From: Sutterella sp.
Lineage (GTDB): Bacteria; Pseudomonadota; Gammaproteobacteria; Burkholderiales; Burkholderiaceae_F
NCBI GenBank assembly: GCA_019410445.1
Contig: DXSO01000006.1
Coordinates: 1 to 29,488 of the forward strand
Reading direction: 5' to 3'
Length of the DNA stretch: 29,488 nt
Shown piece after piece: positions 7,044 through 13,972 of the stretch. Under the pieces are notes generated by a model that made no database searches, had not been told where the DNA came from, and was given only the letters and a program-made list of their open reading frames with translations. Every line of letters begins with the position of its first letter. Positions within the stretch are counted from its first letter, which is position 1. A program made the position numbers and the translations under genes.

Positions 7044-8447
7044 ATGAGTATCGGACAAATCGTTCAGGTCATCGGCGCTGTGGTGGACATTGAATTCCCC
7101 CGCGACGCGATGCCGAAGGTTTATGACGCTCTCGTCCTGGAACAGGATGAGACCAACACCCTGGCCGAAGCCGGCCTGACTTTTGAAGTGCAGCAGCAGC
7201 TGGGCGACGGCGTGGTGCGCACCATTGCCATGGGCTCGTCCGAAGGTCTGCAGCGCGGCATGAAGGTTCGCTCCACCGGCGCTGGCATTTCTGTGCCGGT
7301 CGGTCACAAGACCCTGGGCCGTATCATGGACGTGCTTGGCCGTCCCATCGATGATTGCGGTCCCATCGGCGAAGAAGAACGTCGTACGATTCACCGTGCG
7401 GCTCCGAAGTTCGATGAACTGAGCCCCTCTGTGGATCTGCTGGAAACCGGCATTAAGGTTATTGACTTGATCTGCCCGTTCGCCAAGGGCGGCAAGATCG
7501 GTCTGTTCGGTGGTGCTGGTGTGGGCAAGACCGTCAACATGATGGAGCTCATCAACAACATCGCCAAGGCCTACGGTGGTTACTCCGTGTTCGCAGGTGT
7601 CGGTGAACGTACCCGTGAAGGTAATGACTTCTACCACGAAATGGAAGAGTCCAAGGTTCTCGACAAGGTGGCTATGGTGTTCGGTCAGATGAACGAACCG
7701 CCGGGCAACCGTTTGCGCGTGGCTTTGACGGGTCTGACGATGGCAGAAGCCTTCCGTGACGAAGGCCGCGACATCCTGCTCTTCATTGACAACATCTACC
7801 GCTACACCCTTGCCGGTACCGAAGTGTCTGCTCTGCTTGGCCGTATGCCTTCCGCTGTGGGCTATCAGCCGACGCTGGCTGAAGAAATGGGTAAGTTGCA
7901 GGAACGAATCACATCTACGAAGACGGGTTCCATTACCTCGATTCAGGCTGTGTATGTTCCCGCTGACGACTTGACTGACCCGTCTCCGGCTACCACGTTC
8001 AGCCACTTGGATGCAACCGTTGTGTTGAGCCGTGATATCGCTGCTTTGGGTATTTATCCGGCTGTTGACCCGCTTGACTCTACGTCCCGTCAGGTTGACC
8101 CCAACATCATTGGCGAAGAACACTACACGGTTGCTCGCCGTGTTCAGGAAACTCTGCAGAAGTACAAGGAATTGCGTGACATCATCGCAATTCTCGGTAT
8201 GGATGAACTTTCGCCCGAGGATAAGCTTGCTGTGACCCGCGCACGTAAGATTCAGCGCTTCTTGTCTCAGCCCTTCCACGTGGCCGAAGTGTTCACGGGT
8301 TCTCCTGGTAAGTATGTTCCGCTCAAGGAAACCATTCGCGGCTTCAAGATGATTGTTGACGGCGAATGCGATCAGCTGCCCGAACAGGCTTTCTACATGG
8401 TCGGCACGATCGACGAAGCCTTCGAAAAGGCCAAGACGATCAAGTAA
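7044..8447 (+). CDS. atpD: F1Fo ATP synthase subunit beta
   Basis: Beta carries the catalytic ATP sites. With the start at ATG 7044 (MSIGQIVQVIGAVVDIEF) the protein has 467 residues, normal for the family. GGAGVGKT (156-163) is the P-loop. GVGERTREGNDFYHEM contains the catalytic glutamate, and DELSPED is the DELSEED-loop equivalent. GAGGA at 7032-7036 lies seven nt upstream of the chosen ATG; an in-frame TTG at 7023 lacks such support. The stretch FIDNIYRYTLAGTEVSALLG resembles betaproteobacterial AtpD. An 85-nt spacer follows before atpC. Confidence 0.99.
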   Translation: MSIGQIVQVIGAVVDIEFPRDAMPKVYDALVLEQDETNTLAEAGLTFEVQQQLGDGVVRTIAMGSSEGLQRGMKVRSTGAGISVPVGHKTLGRIMDVLGRPIDDCGPIGEEERRTIHRAAPKFDELSPSVDLLETGIKVIDLICPFAKGGKIGLFGGAGVGKTVNMMELINNIAKAYGGYSVFAGVGERTREGNDFYHEMEESKVLDKVAMVFGQMNEPPGNRLRVALTGLTMAEAFRDEGRDILLFIDNIYRYTLAGTEVSALLGRMPSAVGYQPTLAEEMGKLQERITSTKTGSITSIQAVYVPADDLTDPSPATTFSHLDATVVLSRDIAALGIYPAVDPLDSTSRQVDPNIIGEEHYTVARRVQETLQKYKELRDIIAILGMDELSPEDKLAVTRARKIQRFLSQPFHVAEVFTGSPGKYVPLKETIRGFKMIVDGECDQLPEQAFYMVGTIDEAFEKAKTIK

Positions 8448-8532
8448 ATTCCGGCTCGAAGCAGATGCGGAAATCGTCAAAACAGCGTTTTCCGCTCTGC
8501 GCCGGCATCCAGCCGATTTAATGGAGCAACCT

Positions 8533-8943
8533 ATGGCTACGATTTTTGTTGACGTCGTCAGCGCGGAAGAGGCCATCTTCTCCGGAGAAGCCAAGTTTGT
8601 GGCTTTGCCGGGTCAGGAAGGTGAGCTTGGTATTCTGCCCGGACACGTTCCTCTGATTACCCGCATTCGTCCTGGTGCCGTGCGTATCACGACGACCGAG
8701 GACGCTCAGGAGAACGTGTTTGTTGCCGGCGGCATCCTTGAGGTGCAGCCTGACCGCGTGACGGTACTTGCCGATACGGCCATTCGCAGCAAGGATCTCG
8801 ATGAAGCCAAGGCGAAGCAGGCGCTCGAAGAAGCGAAGCTTCACCGCGCCAAGGCGCAGAGCAATATGGAGATTGCCAAGCTCGAAGCGACCATGGCAGC
8901 TTTGGCTGCACAGATCGCTTACATCAAGCGTATGCGGCACTGA
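8533..8943 (+). CDS. atpC: F1Fo ATP synthase subunit epsilon
   Basis: Epsilon is part of the rotor and inhibits wasteful ATP hydrolysis. The 136-residue product has the N-terminal beta sandwich (FVALPGQEGELGILPGHVPL, about 22-41) and a C-terminal pair of Ala/Lys/Glu-rich helices (about 85-136) that make up the regulatory arm. I chose ATG 8533 over ATG 8521 because GGAG at 8523-8526 is six nt before 8533, and the family N-terminus matches MATIFVDVVSAEE. It is the last gene of the operon. Confidence 0.97.
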   Translation: MATIFVDVVSAEEAIFSGEAKFVALPGQEGELGILPGHVPLITRIRPGAVRITTTEDAQENVFVAGGILEVQPDRVTVLADTAIRSKDLDEAKAKQALEEAKLHRAKAQSNMEIAKLEATMAALAAQIAYIKRMRH

Positions 8944-8949
8944 CCAAAA

Positions 8950-8972
8950 GCAACGGCGTGAAAACGCCTTGC
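8950..8972 (+). promoter_or_regulatory. GNRA-capped hairpin after atpC
   Basis: GCAA-GGCGT pairs with ACGCC-TTGC around a GAAA tetraloop, with a single bulged C at 8954. It lies seven nt after the atpC stop and has no T-run of its own. It sits just ahead of the operon terminator and may act as a 3'-end stabiliser. Confidence 0.5.
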
Positions 8973-8980
8973 CTGAGAAG

Positions 8981-9052
8981 CGGCCTTTTTCTGAACGTCC
9001 CATCGTTTACCAACGGGGGAGTATGTCGGATAAAAGGCCGTTTTTCTTTTTT
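8981..9052 (+). terminator. Rho-independent terminator of the atp operon
   Basis: CGGCCTTTT (8981-8989) is perfectly complementary to AAAAGGCCG (9032-9040), which is followed by TTTTTCTTTTTT (9041-9052). The 42-nt interior folds further: CGTT (9004-9007) pairs with AACG (9012-9015), and CCC (8999-9001) can pair with the adjoining G-run. The long closing stem and T tract make this the likely end of the atp transcript. Confidence 0.8.
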
Positions 9053-9145
9053 GCGCATGACAGCTTCGGCTGGTGTGCGCTAGCATTGAGGGATAGTTCG
9101 CCGAAGGCGACTCTCTCATAGAGATTTGAGAAAAGGATTATCACG

Positions 9146-9562
9146 ATGGACGCACAAGACTTTACGGATGTAATTCAGGTCTGTACCGACGGCAGCAGTT
9201 TGTCTGAAAAAGGGATCACCACGGCAGTTTCACTTGCAAAAACGTTGGGTTTGCCGCTGTTGGGAATGACGGTTGTCAAGGGGGAGGCCCCGGCAGAGGG
9301 CTTGCAAGGAGAGCCGCAGGAAGTGCGTGATCGGTTGCAGACAATTGCAGAAGAAGCTGAGGCTGCAGGTGTTCGTTACATGGTGCTGGCCGAGCATGCT
9401 GCTTCGCCTCATGAGGGCATTTTGGACGTGGCCATGCGTTACGATGCTCGCTTCATCGTGATGGCTAGTCGTGGTCTGGGGTCTCTGGGAAGTCTTTTCC
9501 TGGGATCTGAAACACAGAAGACGCTTGCTGAGGCTGATCGTCCCGTTTTGGTGATTCGTTAA
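9146..9562 (+). CDS. Universal stress protein (UspA family)
   Basis: A single-domain Usp-fold cytoplasmic protein of 138 residues. Such proteins bind ATP or AMP and support survival under stress. The N-terminal strand VIQVCTDGSS and the C-terminal strand ending PVLVIR bracket the fold. The nucleotide motif G-x2-G-x9-G-S/T is visible as SRG-LGSLGSLFL-GS, with alanine in place of the first glycine (ASRG). AAAGGAT (9133-9139) lies six nt before the ATG. It stands between the atp terminator and the DUF167 gene. Its stop codon (TAA, 9560-9562) overlaps the stop codon of that opposite-strand gene. I found no convincing promoter in the 90-nt upstream gap. Confidence 0.9.
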   Translation: MDAQDFTDVIQVCTDGSSLSEKGITTAVSLAKTLGLPLLGMTVVKGEAPAEGLQGEPQEVRDRLQTIAEEAEAAGVRYMVLAEHAASPHEGILDVAMRYDARFIVMASRGLGSLGSLFLGSETQKTLAEADRPVLVIR

Positions 9563-9918
9563 GTTTCCATCGGCTGCAATTTTGCAAAGGCGTGTTCGAA
9601 AGACACGCCTTTGATGCGAATTCTTTTTTCGCGGCTGGTTTCGCCAGTAACGAGACTGGCAGCGGATTTTGCTGTGCCGAGCTCCTTGGCTAAGAATGCG
9701 CAGAGCTTGGCATTGGCCTTCCCGTCGACTGGGGGAGCGGCAAGTGCTACTTTGAGTTTGCCGTCGAATAAACCACAAACGGCATCTTTTTTGGCTCCAG
9801 GCCGAGCGTGAATATTGACAATAACCCCATCTCGGTCTTCTGTTAACCAAGAACACAGGTTTGGTGTGCGAGAATCCGAAGCTTCTCGGACGCTTTGTAG
9901 AGATTTTTGTTTTCCCAT
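9559..9918 (-). CDS. DUF167 (YggU-family) protein, antisense between usp and hemE
   Basis: A small conserved protein of uncharacterised function. The family core is clear: VIVNIHARPGAKKDAV, then LKVALAAPPVDGKANAKLC and FLAKELG, and a C-terminal region GETSREKRIRIKG. With the ATG at 9918 it has 119 residues, slightly longer than typical members because of about 25 N-terminal residues before the core. Upstream in-frame TTG codons (for example at 9954) are possible but would run deep into hemE. The start codon shares CATG (9916-9919) with the hemE start, and its stop shares TTAA (9559-9562) with the usp stop. No clear ribosome site is visible. Confidence 0.85.
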   Translation of the reverse strand: MGKQKSLQSVREASDSRTPNLCSWLTEDRDGVIVNIHARPGAKKDAVCGLFDGKLKVALAAPPVDGKANAKLCAFLAKELGTAKSAASLVTGETSREKRIRIKGVSFEHAFAKLQPMET

Positions 9919-10987
9919 GAAACCGACCAACGATACTTTCCTGCGTGCACTCAAGCGCGAACATACCGACTATACCCCGATGTGGCTGATGCGACAGGCC
10001 GGCCGATATCTGCCCGAATACAATGCGACGCGTGCTCGACTGGGTTCCTTTCTGGCACTTGCTAAGTGCCCGGAGGCGGCTTGCGAAGTTACGTTGCAGC
10101 CGGTAGATCGTTATGGTCTTGATGCCGCTATTTTATTTTCGGATATTCTGACGGTACCCGATGCTATGGGGCTTGGTTTGAGCTTTGTAGCGGGGGAGGG
10201 ACCCGTTTTTGAAAAGGCTGTACAAAGTGAAGAAGCAGTCAATGCTTTGTACGTTCCTGATATTGAAGAGAGCCTCGGCTACGTCACTGAGGCAGTGCGC
10301 GTCATTCGACGTGAGCTCGACAATCGTGTACCGCTTATCGGTTTTTCCGGTTCGCCCTTTACTCTGGCCTGCTACATGGTCGAAGGCGGAAGCTCCCGAG
10401 ACTTTGCAACGATTAAGAAAATGATGTATTCACGTCCGGACTTGCTTGAACGCATTCTTGACGTTAATGCACGAGCTGTCACGGCATATTTGAATGCTCA
10501 GATTCTTGCAGGTGCCCAGGCTGTTCAGATTTTTGATACGTGGGGCGGAGCATTGGCTGACGGCTGTTTCGAGCGTTTCAGTCTTAAGTACATGAAGCAG
10601 ATCGTTGATGGCTTGATTCGTGAAAATGACGGTGAGCGGGTTCCTGTCATTCTCTTTACGAAGGGGGGCGGTCTGTGGTTGGAAGAAATGGCTGCTTCTG
10701 GTGCCGATTGCATTGGGTTGGACTGGACGGTAAATCTTGCGAAAGCTCGTGCTTGCGTGCAGGACAAAGTGGCTTTACAGGGCAATCTCGATCCTGCAGT
10801 GCTTTTTGCTGACGAGGCTTCAATTCGTCGTGAAGCTCGGCGTGTGATCGACAGTTTTGGCAAGGTGAGCAATGGTGGCCATGTGTTCAATCTTGGTCAC
10901 GGAATCAATCAACATACGGATCCTGACGCTGTTCGTATTTTGGTTGATGAAGTTCACACGTACTCCCGTCAGATGCATCAGATTTAA
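9917..10987 (+). CDS. hemE: Uroporphyrinogen III decarboxylase
   Basis: HemE removes four carboxyl groups from uroporphyrinogen III to give coproporphyrinogen III in haem synthesis. The 356-residue product carries the signature PMWLMRQAGRYLPEY (21-35), the substrate-binding aspartate region ILFSDILTVPDAMG, GFSGSPFTLACYMVEGG, and the C-terminal NLGHGI motif. ATG 9917 gives the usual MKPTNDTFLRAL beginning; the upstream extension of the frame is unrelated. No proper Shine-Dalgarno is visible, and any promoter must lie inside the antisense DUF167 gene or further upstream. The hemE terminator is at 11082-11115. Confidence 0.97.
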   Translation: MKPTNDTFLRALKREHTDYTPMWLMRQAGRYLPEYNATRARLGSFLALAKCPEAACEVTLQPVDRYGLDAAILFSDILTVPDAMGLGLSFVAGEGPVFEKAVQSEEAVNALYVPDIEESLGYVTEAVRVIRRELDNRVPLIGFSGSPFTLACYMVEGGSSRDFATIKKMMYSRPDLLERILDVNARAVTAYLNAQILAGAQAVQIFDTWGGALADGCFERFSLKYMKQIVDGLIRENDGERVPVILFTKGGGLWLEEMAASGADCIGLDWTVNLAKARACVQDKVALQGNLDPAVLFADEASIRREARRVIDSFGKVSNGGHVFNLGHGINQHTDPDAVRILVDEVHTYSRQMHQI

Positions 10988-11024
10988 ATCTCTTGTGGGT
11001 GGATTCAAATCTGCCCCAAGAAGT

Positions 11025-11082
11025 TGTGGAAAAATTGTTTTCCACAAAGTTATCCACAGCTTTGATCACAGTCTGTGAAAAA
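11025..11082. repeat. DnaA-box module A
   Basis: Order: TGTGGAAAA (11025-11033, box on the minus strand), a 4-nt gap, TTTTCCACA (11038-11046), a 3-nt gap, TTATCCACA (11050-11058, the strong E. coli R1-type box), then TGTGAAAAA (11074-11082, minus-strand box TTTTTCACA). The first two boxes form a perfect 10-bp inverted repeat (11024-11033 with 11038-11047). The module lies in the hemE 3' untranslated region. Confidence 0.75.
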
Positions 11083-11115
11083 AAGAAAGCCCCTCAATGA
11101 GAGGGGTTTTCTTTT
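11082..11115 (+). terminator. Intrinsic terminator of hemE
   Basis: CCCCTC (11090-11095) and GAGGGG (11101-11106) enclose the loop AATGA. The stem extends through AAAGAAAG and TTTTCTTT to 14 pairs with one wobble, and TTTTCTTTT follows the GC core. A run of A before the stem would also support termination on the opposite strand. It sits between the two DnaA-box modules and would keep hemE transcription from crossing the AT-rich part. Confidence 0.88.
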
Positions 11116-11213
11116 GTATTATCGATGTAAGTTGTTGATTTAAAAGGGAATTACAGTTCAATTGTATAAACACTCCAAGGGGTAGTGGGTGGGAGGCTAT
11201 TTTCCCAATGATT

Positions 11214-11269
11214 GGTGGAAAAGACCGTTTTCCACATAGTTATCCACAGGTAGGACGGAGTTTTTCACA
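11214..11269. repeat. DnaA-box module B
   Basis: Order: GGTGGAAAA (11214-11222, minus-strand box with one mismatch), a 5-nt gap, TTTTCCACA (11228-11236), a 3-nt gap, TTATCCACA (11240-11248), then TTTTTCACA (11261-11269). This repeats the architecture of module A, including the 3-nt TAG/AAG spacer between the second and third boxes. Only the last box is in the opposite orientation. It lies in the priA upstream region. Confidence 0.75.
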
Positions 11270-11342
11270 TGCCGATGACATCATGGCTGAGCCTTTACAA
11301 TGCCATCAACATCACCGTAATACCACCTTTCTCGCTCTTGAT

Positions 11343-13355
11343 ATGGAATCTGCGAAGTTTGTCAAAGTAATTGTCGATGCTCCTTTGCCTGAGCTTGATT
11401 ATTTGCTTGGCGACAATCCCGTGCCGCAGATTGGAGATCGAGTACTCGTGCAGTTGGGCTCGCGCAAAGTAATCGGCTTGGTGACAGGATTAGCTGCGAC
11501 TTCTGAGGTTCCGGCTAATCGGATCAAGTCCATTTTGAAAGTGTTCAAAGACGTACGAGCTCTGAGTCAGGAGTGGCTTCAAACGATGAGTTTTGCTGCG
11601 GACTATTATCTGCGTCCTAAAGGAGAGGCTGCTTTGTCAGCCCTGCCGACTTTCTTTAGACAGCCGCCGACTGCGACATATGAAAAGCGGTTGGAGAGAC
11701 TGCGAGAGATCAAAGCAAAATGCATCGCTTTTGAACCGGCTCCCAAACTCAACGCGCAGCAGCAGGCAGCTGCCGATGCAGTGGCCGGTAGTTCTGGCTA
11801 CGCTCCGTTCTTGCTTTTCGGCGTGACAGGATCAGGCAAGACGGAAGTGTATCTGCACATTATCGAAAGCGTTTTAGCAAGAGATTTGCAGGCACAAGTG
11901 ATGCTTTTGGTGCCGGAAATCAATTTGACGCCTCAGCTTGAAGCCCGTGTACGGGCACGCTTTTCAGAGTTGTTGGTCGTTACGATGCACTCCAATCTTA
12001 CGCAAAAGGAGCGAGCGAAAAACTGGTTGGCAGTGCATGAAGGAAGAGCCAGAATTTTGGTAGGCACTCGCATGGCTGTGTTTGCCAGCTTTGCAAAATT
12101 ATCCCTGATCATTGTGGATGAGGAACATGACCCAAGCTACAAAGCAGGGGAAGGTATGCGGTTTTCGGCTCGGGATGTCGCACTTAAGCGAGCCTTTGAC
12201 AATAAAATCGCGTGTGTGCTGGGTTCGGCTACACCTTCGCTGGAAACGTGGCAGCAGATGCGGCTTGGAAACTATAAATGCCTTACGTTGACAAATCGGG
12301 CTATTGCAACAGCCAATCTGCCGACACTGGAACTTATAGACGTATCCAAGCGCAAACCTTCGGTTTTTGCCGATGAGGTGAAAGAAGCTGTTACGCAGGC
12401 CATTGCTGGAGGTGGACAAGTGCTGATTTTTATCAATCGGCGCGGATATGCTCCGGTTATCAGCTGCAGCGCATGCGGTTGGGTGAGTCGCTGTATGCAC
12501 TGCTCCAGTTTTACGGTTTTCCACAAAGCTGAAAGGCGCTTGGTGTGTCATCACTGTGGCCGGGGCTACGGCATTCCCGTGCGTTGTCCATCGTGCGGCA
12601 ACACGGAAATTCTCCCTGTTGGCACTGGTACGCAGCGTATAGAGGAAGCAATTGAGGCGCTGTGGCCTGACGCGAGAGTTTTGAGAATTGATCGAGACAG
12701 CGTACGAAGCAAATCAGCAGCGGAATCAGCATTTGAATCTGTGCATGCGGGTGATGTTGATATCGTAGTTGGCACTCAGATGATTTCCAAGGGACACGAC
12801 TTTAAACGTGTGTCCTTGGTTGTCGTACTCAATGCCGATGCGCAGCTTGTGAGTCCCGATATCAGGGCTGAAGAGCGTCTTTTTGCAACTCTTATGCAGG
12901 TGGCGGGACGAGCCGGTCGTGCGGATCGAGCCGGACTGGTCATGATTCAGACCCGTTATCCTGACCACCCTGTTTATGCGGATATGCAGACACAAAATTA
13001 TGAGCAGTTTGCGCATCGGCTTCTCAAAGAACGGGAAGAAAGTGCTTTGCCTCCTTTTTGTCGACAGGCTCTTTTGACGGCCCAAGCCCGAACTTTGGAA
13101 CGAGCATTGGGGTTTTTGCGTCGGGCCAGAGATTTGGCTGATCAGATCAATGCTGAAGATATTTGTGTTTATGAGCCTGTTCCCATGTCGCTGATGCGAC
13201 TGAAGGATTTGGAACGGGGACAACTTTTGGTTGAGTCGAGTTCTCGTGCAAGACTGCATGCTTTTTTGAGGAGATGGATGGCTGTTTTGAATCAGCCTGA
13301 TCCCCGAAATACTGGTACTGAGTGGACGATTGAAGTGGATCCATCGGGAATCTGA
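11343..13355 (+). CDS. priA: Primosomal protein N' (PriA replication-restart helicase)
   Basis: PriA recognises abandoned forks, unwinds with 3'-5' polarity and loads the replication-restart machinery. From ATG 11343 (MESAKFVKVIVDAPLPELDY) it has 670 residues against about 730 in E. coli. Visible parts: an N-terminal 3'-DNA-binding domain (about 1-100), P-loop GVTGSGKT (160-167), DEEH box (259-262), and a zinc region from 375 with four CxxC pairs (CSAC, CMHC, CHHC, CPSC). GTQMISKGHDF, QVAGRAGRADRAG and a C-terminal domain follow. Only about 37 residues separate the DNA-binding domain from LNAQQQAAADAV, so most of the winged-helix domain seems absent. The start lacks a clear ribosome site; an in-frame ATG at 11283 is an alternative. 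Confidence 0.94.
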   Translation: MESAKFVKVIVDAPLPELDYLLGDNPVPQIGDRVLVQLGSRKVIGLVTGLAATSEVPANRIKSILKVFKDVRALSQEWLQTMSFAADYYLRPKGEAALSALPTFFRQPPTATYEKRLERLREIKAKCIAFEPAPKLNAQQQAAADAVAGSSGYAPFLLFGVTGSGKTEVYLHIIESVLARDLQAQVMLLVPEINLTPQLEARVRARFSELLVVTMHSNLTQKERAKNWLAVHEGRARILVGTRMAVFASFAKLSLIIVDEEHDPSYKAGEGMRFSARDVALKRAFDNKIACVLGSATPSLETWQQMRLGNYKCLTLTNRAIATANLPTLELIDVSKRKPSVFADEVKEAVTQAIAGGGQVLIFINRRGYAPVISCSACGWVSRCMHCSSFTVFHKAERRLVCHHCGRGYGIPVRCPSCGNTEILPVGTGTQRIEEAIEALWPDARVLRIDRDSVRSKSAAESAFESVHAGDVDIVVGTQMISKGHDFKRVSLVVVLNADAQLVSPDIRAEERLFATLMQVAGRAGRADRAGLVMIQTRYPDHPVYADMQTQNYEQFAHRLLKEREESALPPFCRQALLTAQARTLERALGFLRRARDLADQINAEDICVYEPVPMSLMRLKDLERGQLLVESSSRARLHAFLRRWMAVLNQPDPRNTGTEWTIEVDPSGI

Positions 13356-13364
13356 CGTGTGAAT

Positions 13365-13395
13365 TTGCGAAAGACCCCTCTCTGTTCCGTATAAT
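13365..13395 (+). promoter_or_regulatory. Promoter of tRNA-Arg
   Basis: A perfect -10 TATAAT lies at 13390-13395. TTGCGA at 13365-13370 could be the -35, with a longish 19-nt spacer. The following GC-rich discriminator (GCTTGCCGTCC) is typical of stable-RNA promoters under stringent control. The predicted start is near 13402, a few bases before the mature tRNA. Confidence 0.65.
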
Positions 13396-13406
13396 GCTTG
13401 CCGTCC

Positions 13407-13482
13407 GTCGCCGTAGTTCAACTGGATAGAATATGGCCCTCCGAAGGCTGTGATGTGGGTTCGAGTCCCGCCGGCGGCACCA
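13407..13482 (+). tRNA. tRNA-Arg (anticodon CCG)
   Basis: The 76-nt sequence folds into a full cloverleaf. Acceptor GTCGCCG pairs with CGGCGGC (one G-U). The D stem is GTTC/GAAT, the anticodon stem is TGGCC/GGCTG, and the loop CTCCGAA places CCG at 34-36. The T arm is GTGGG-TTCGAGT-CCCGC. The discriminator A and an encoded CCA (13480-13482) follow. It reads CGG codons. It has its own promoter and a strong terminator 20 nt downstream. Confidence 0.97.
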
Positions 13483-13502
13483 ATCTGACAGATCGGCATA
13501 AG

Positions 13503-13527
13503 AGCGCGCACGTGGGCGCGCTTTTTT
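13503..13527 (+). terminator. Intrinsic terminator after tRNA-Arg
   Basis: AGCGCGC (13503-13509) and GCGCGCT (13516-13522) enclose ACGTGG and are followed by a run of six T (13522-13527). Its last T is only 20 nt before the ATG of the next gene. Confidence 0.88.
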
Positions 13528-13547
13528 CTTCAAAGGATATCCTGCAG

Positions 13548-13964
13548 ATGGCTTTTCCCGTTGACATAAGCCTGCACAAGAAAAGCAAGCGCTTTGACAT
13601 TGCTTTTGACGACGGCAGCAGCTTTTCGTTCTCATTTGAATTTTTACGTGTCTTCTCTCCTTCTGCAGAGGTTACGGGGCATACCCCGGATCAAGCCAAA
13701 CTGCAGGTCGGCAAGCGTGACGTTGATATCAAGGCTGTGGAACCGACTGGACGTTATGCGCTTCGTTTTGTCTTTGATGACGGACACGACTCGGGTATTT
13801 ACAGTTGGGATTATCTGAAGGACCTTGGCATGCGCCAGCAGGAGCTTTGGGATAGTTACCTTGAACAGCTCAAAAATGCAGGTGCTAGCCGAGATCCTGC
13901 TGATCCGGCCAATGTTCCGTTTATGCCGAAACCCAAGGCCACCTGTCCTTCGCATCAACACTGA
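13548..13964 (+). CDS. DUF971 protein (gamma-butyrobetaine hydroxylase-like N-terminal domain)
   Basis: A 138-residue conserved protein of the DUF971 type. The family fold is the small domain found at the N-terminus of eukaryotic gamma-butyrobetaine hydroxylases; free-standing bacterial versions have no settled function. The core pattern is visible: a hydrophobic/polar FDIAFDDGSSFSFSFEFLRVFSPSAEV split over two strands, then GRYALRFVFDDGHDSGIYSWDYL. ATG 13548 follows AAAGGA (13532-13537). Eight nt separate it from ubiE, so the two are probably cotranscribed, an order commonly seen in Betaproteobacteria. No room exists for a separate promoter after the tRNA terminator. Confidence 0.88.
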   Translation: MAFPVDISLHKKSKRFDIAFDDGSSFSFSFEFLRVFSPSAEVTGHTPDQAKLQVGKRDVDIKAVEPTGRYALRFVFDDGHDSGIYSWDYLKDLGMRQQELWDSYLEQLKNAGASRDPADPANVPFMPKPKATCPSHQH

Positions 13965-13972
13965 TTCCCAAT

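Larger units (their letters stand above)
10988..11342. other. Non-coding hemE-priA region with repeated DnaA-box modules; candidate replication origin
   Basis: This 355-bp gap holds eight DnaA-box-like nonamers: two exact TTATCCACA, three TTTTCCACA, two TTTTTCACA and one TTTTCCACC, counting both strands. They form two similar groups (11025-11082 and 11214-11269) about 190 bp apart. Between them lie the hemE terminator and an AT-rich stretch (about 11107-11170) that could act as an unwinding element. hemE next to oriC is known in Alphaproteobacteria such as Caulobacter, and parAB lies within 10 kb here. Against an origin, the atp operon would be transcribed toward it, and dnaA is not adjacent. 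A DnaA-titration or regulatory locus is the main alternative. Confidence 0.5.

Noticed and set aside
5859..8594. A 911-codon open frame on the minus strand opposite atpA, atpG and atpD
   Set aside because: It lies wholly opposite highly expressed, strongly conserved genes, and its composition (His, Arg, Leu, Asn-rich) fits no family. Codon bias in the atp genes removes stop codons on the other strand.
9228..9243. A parS-like sequence inside the usp gene (AGTTTCACTTGCAAAA)
   Set aside because: About 12 of 16 positions match the parS consensus, but the central CACGTG is broken, and the site is inside a coding region. Too weak to call.
13507..13520. CACGTG core as a possible parS site
   Set aside because: The flanks are GC-rich arms of the tRNA-Arg terminator, not GTTT/AAAC.
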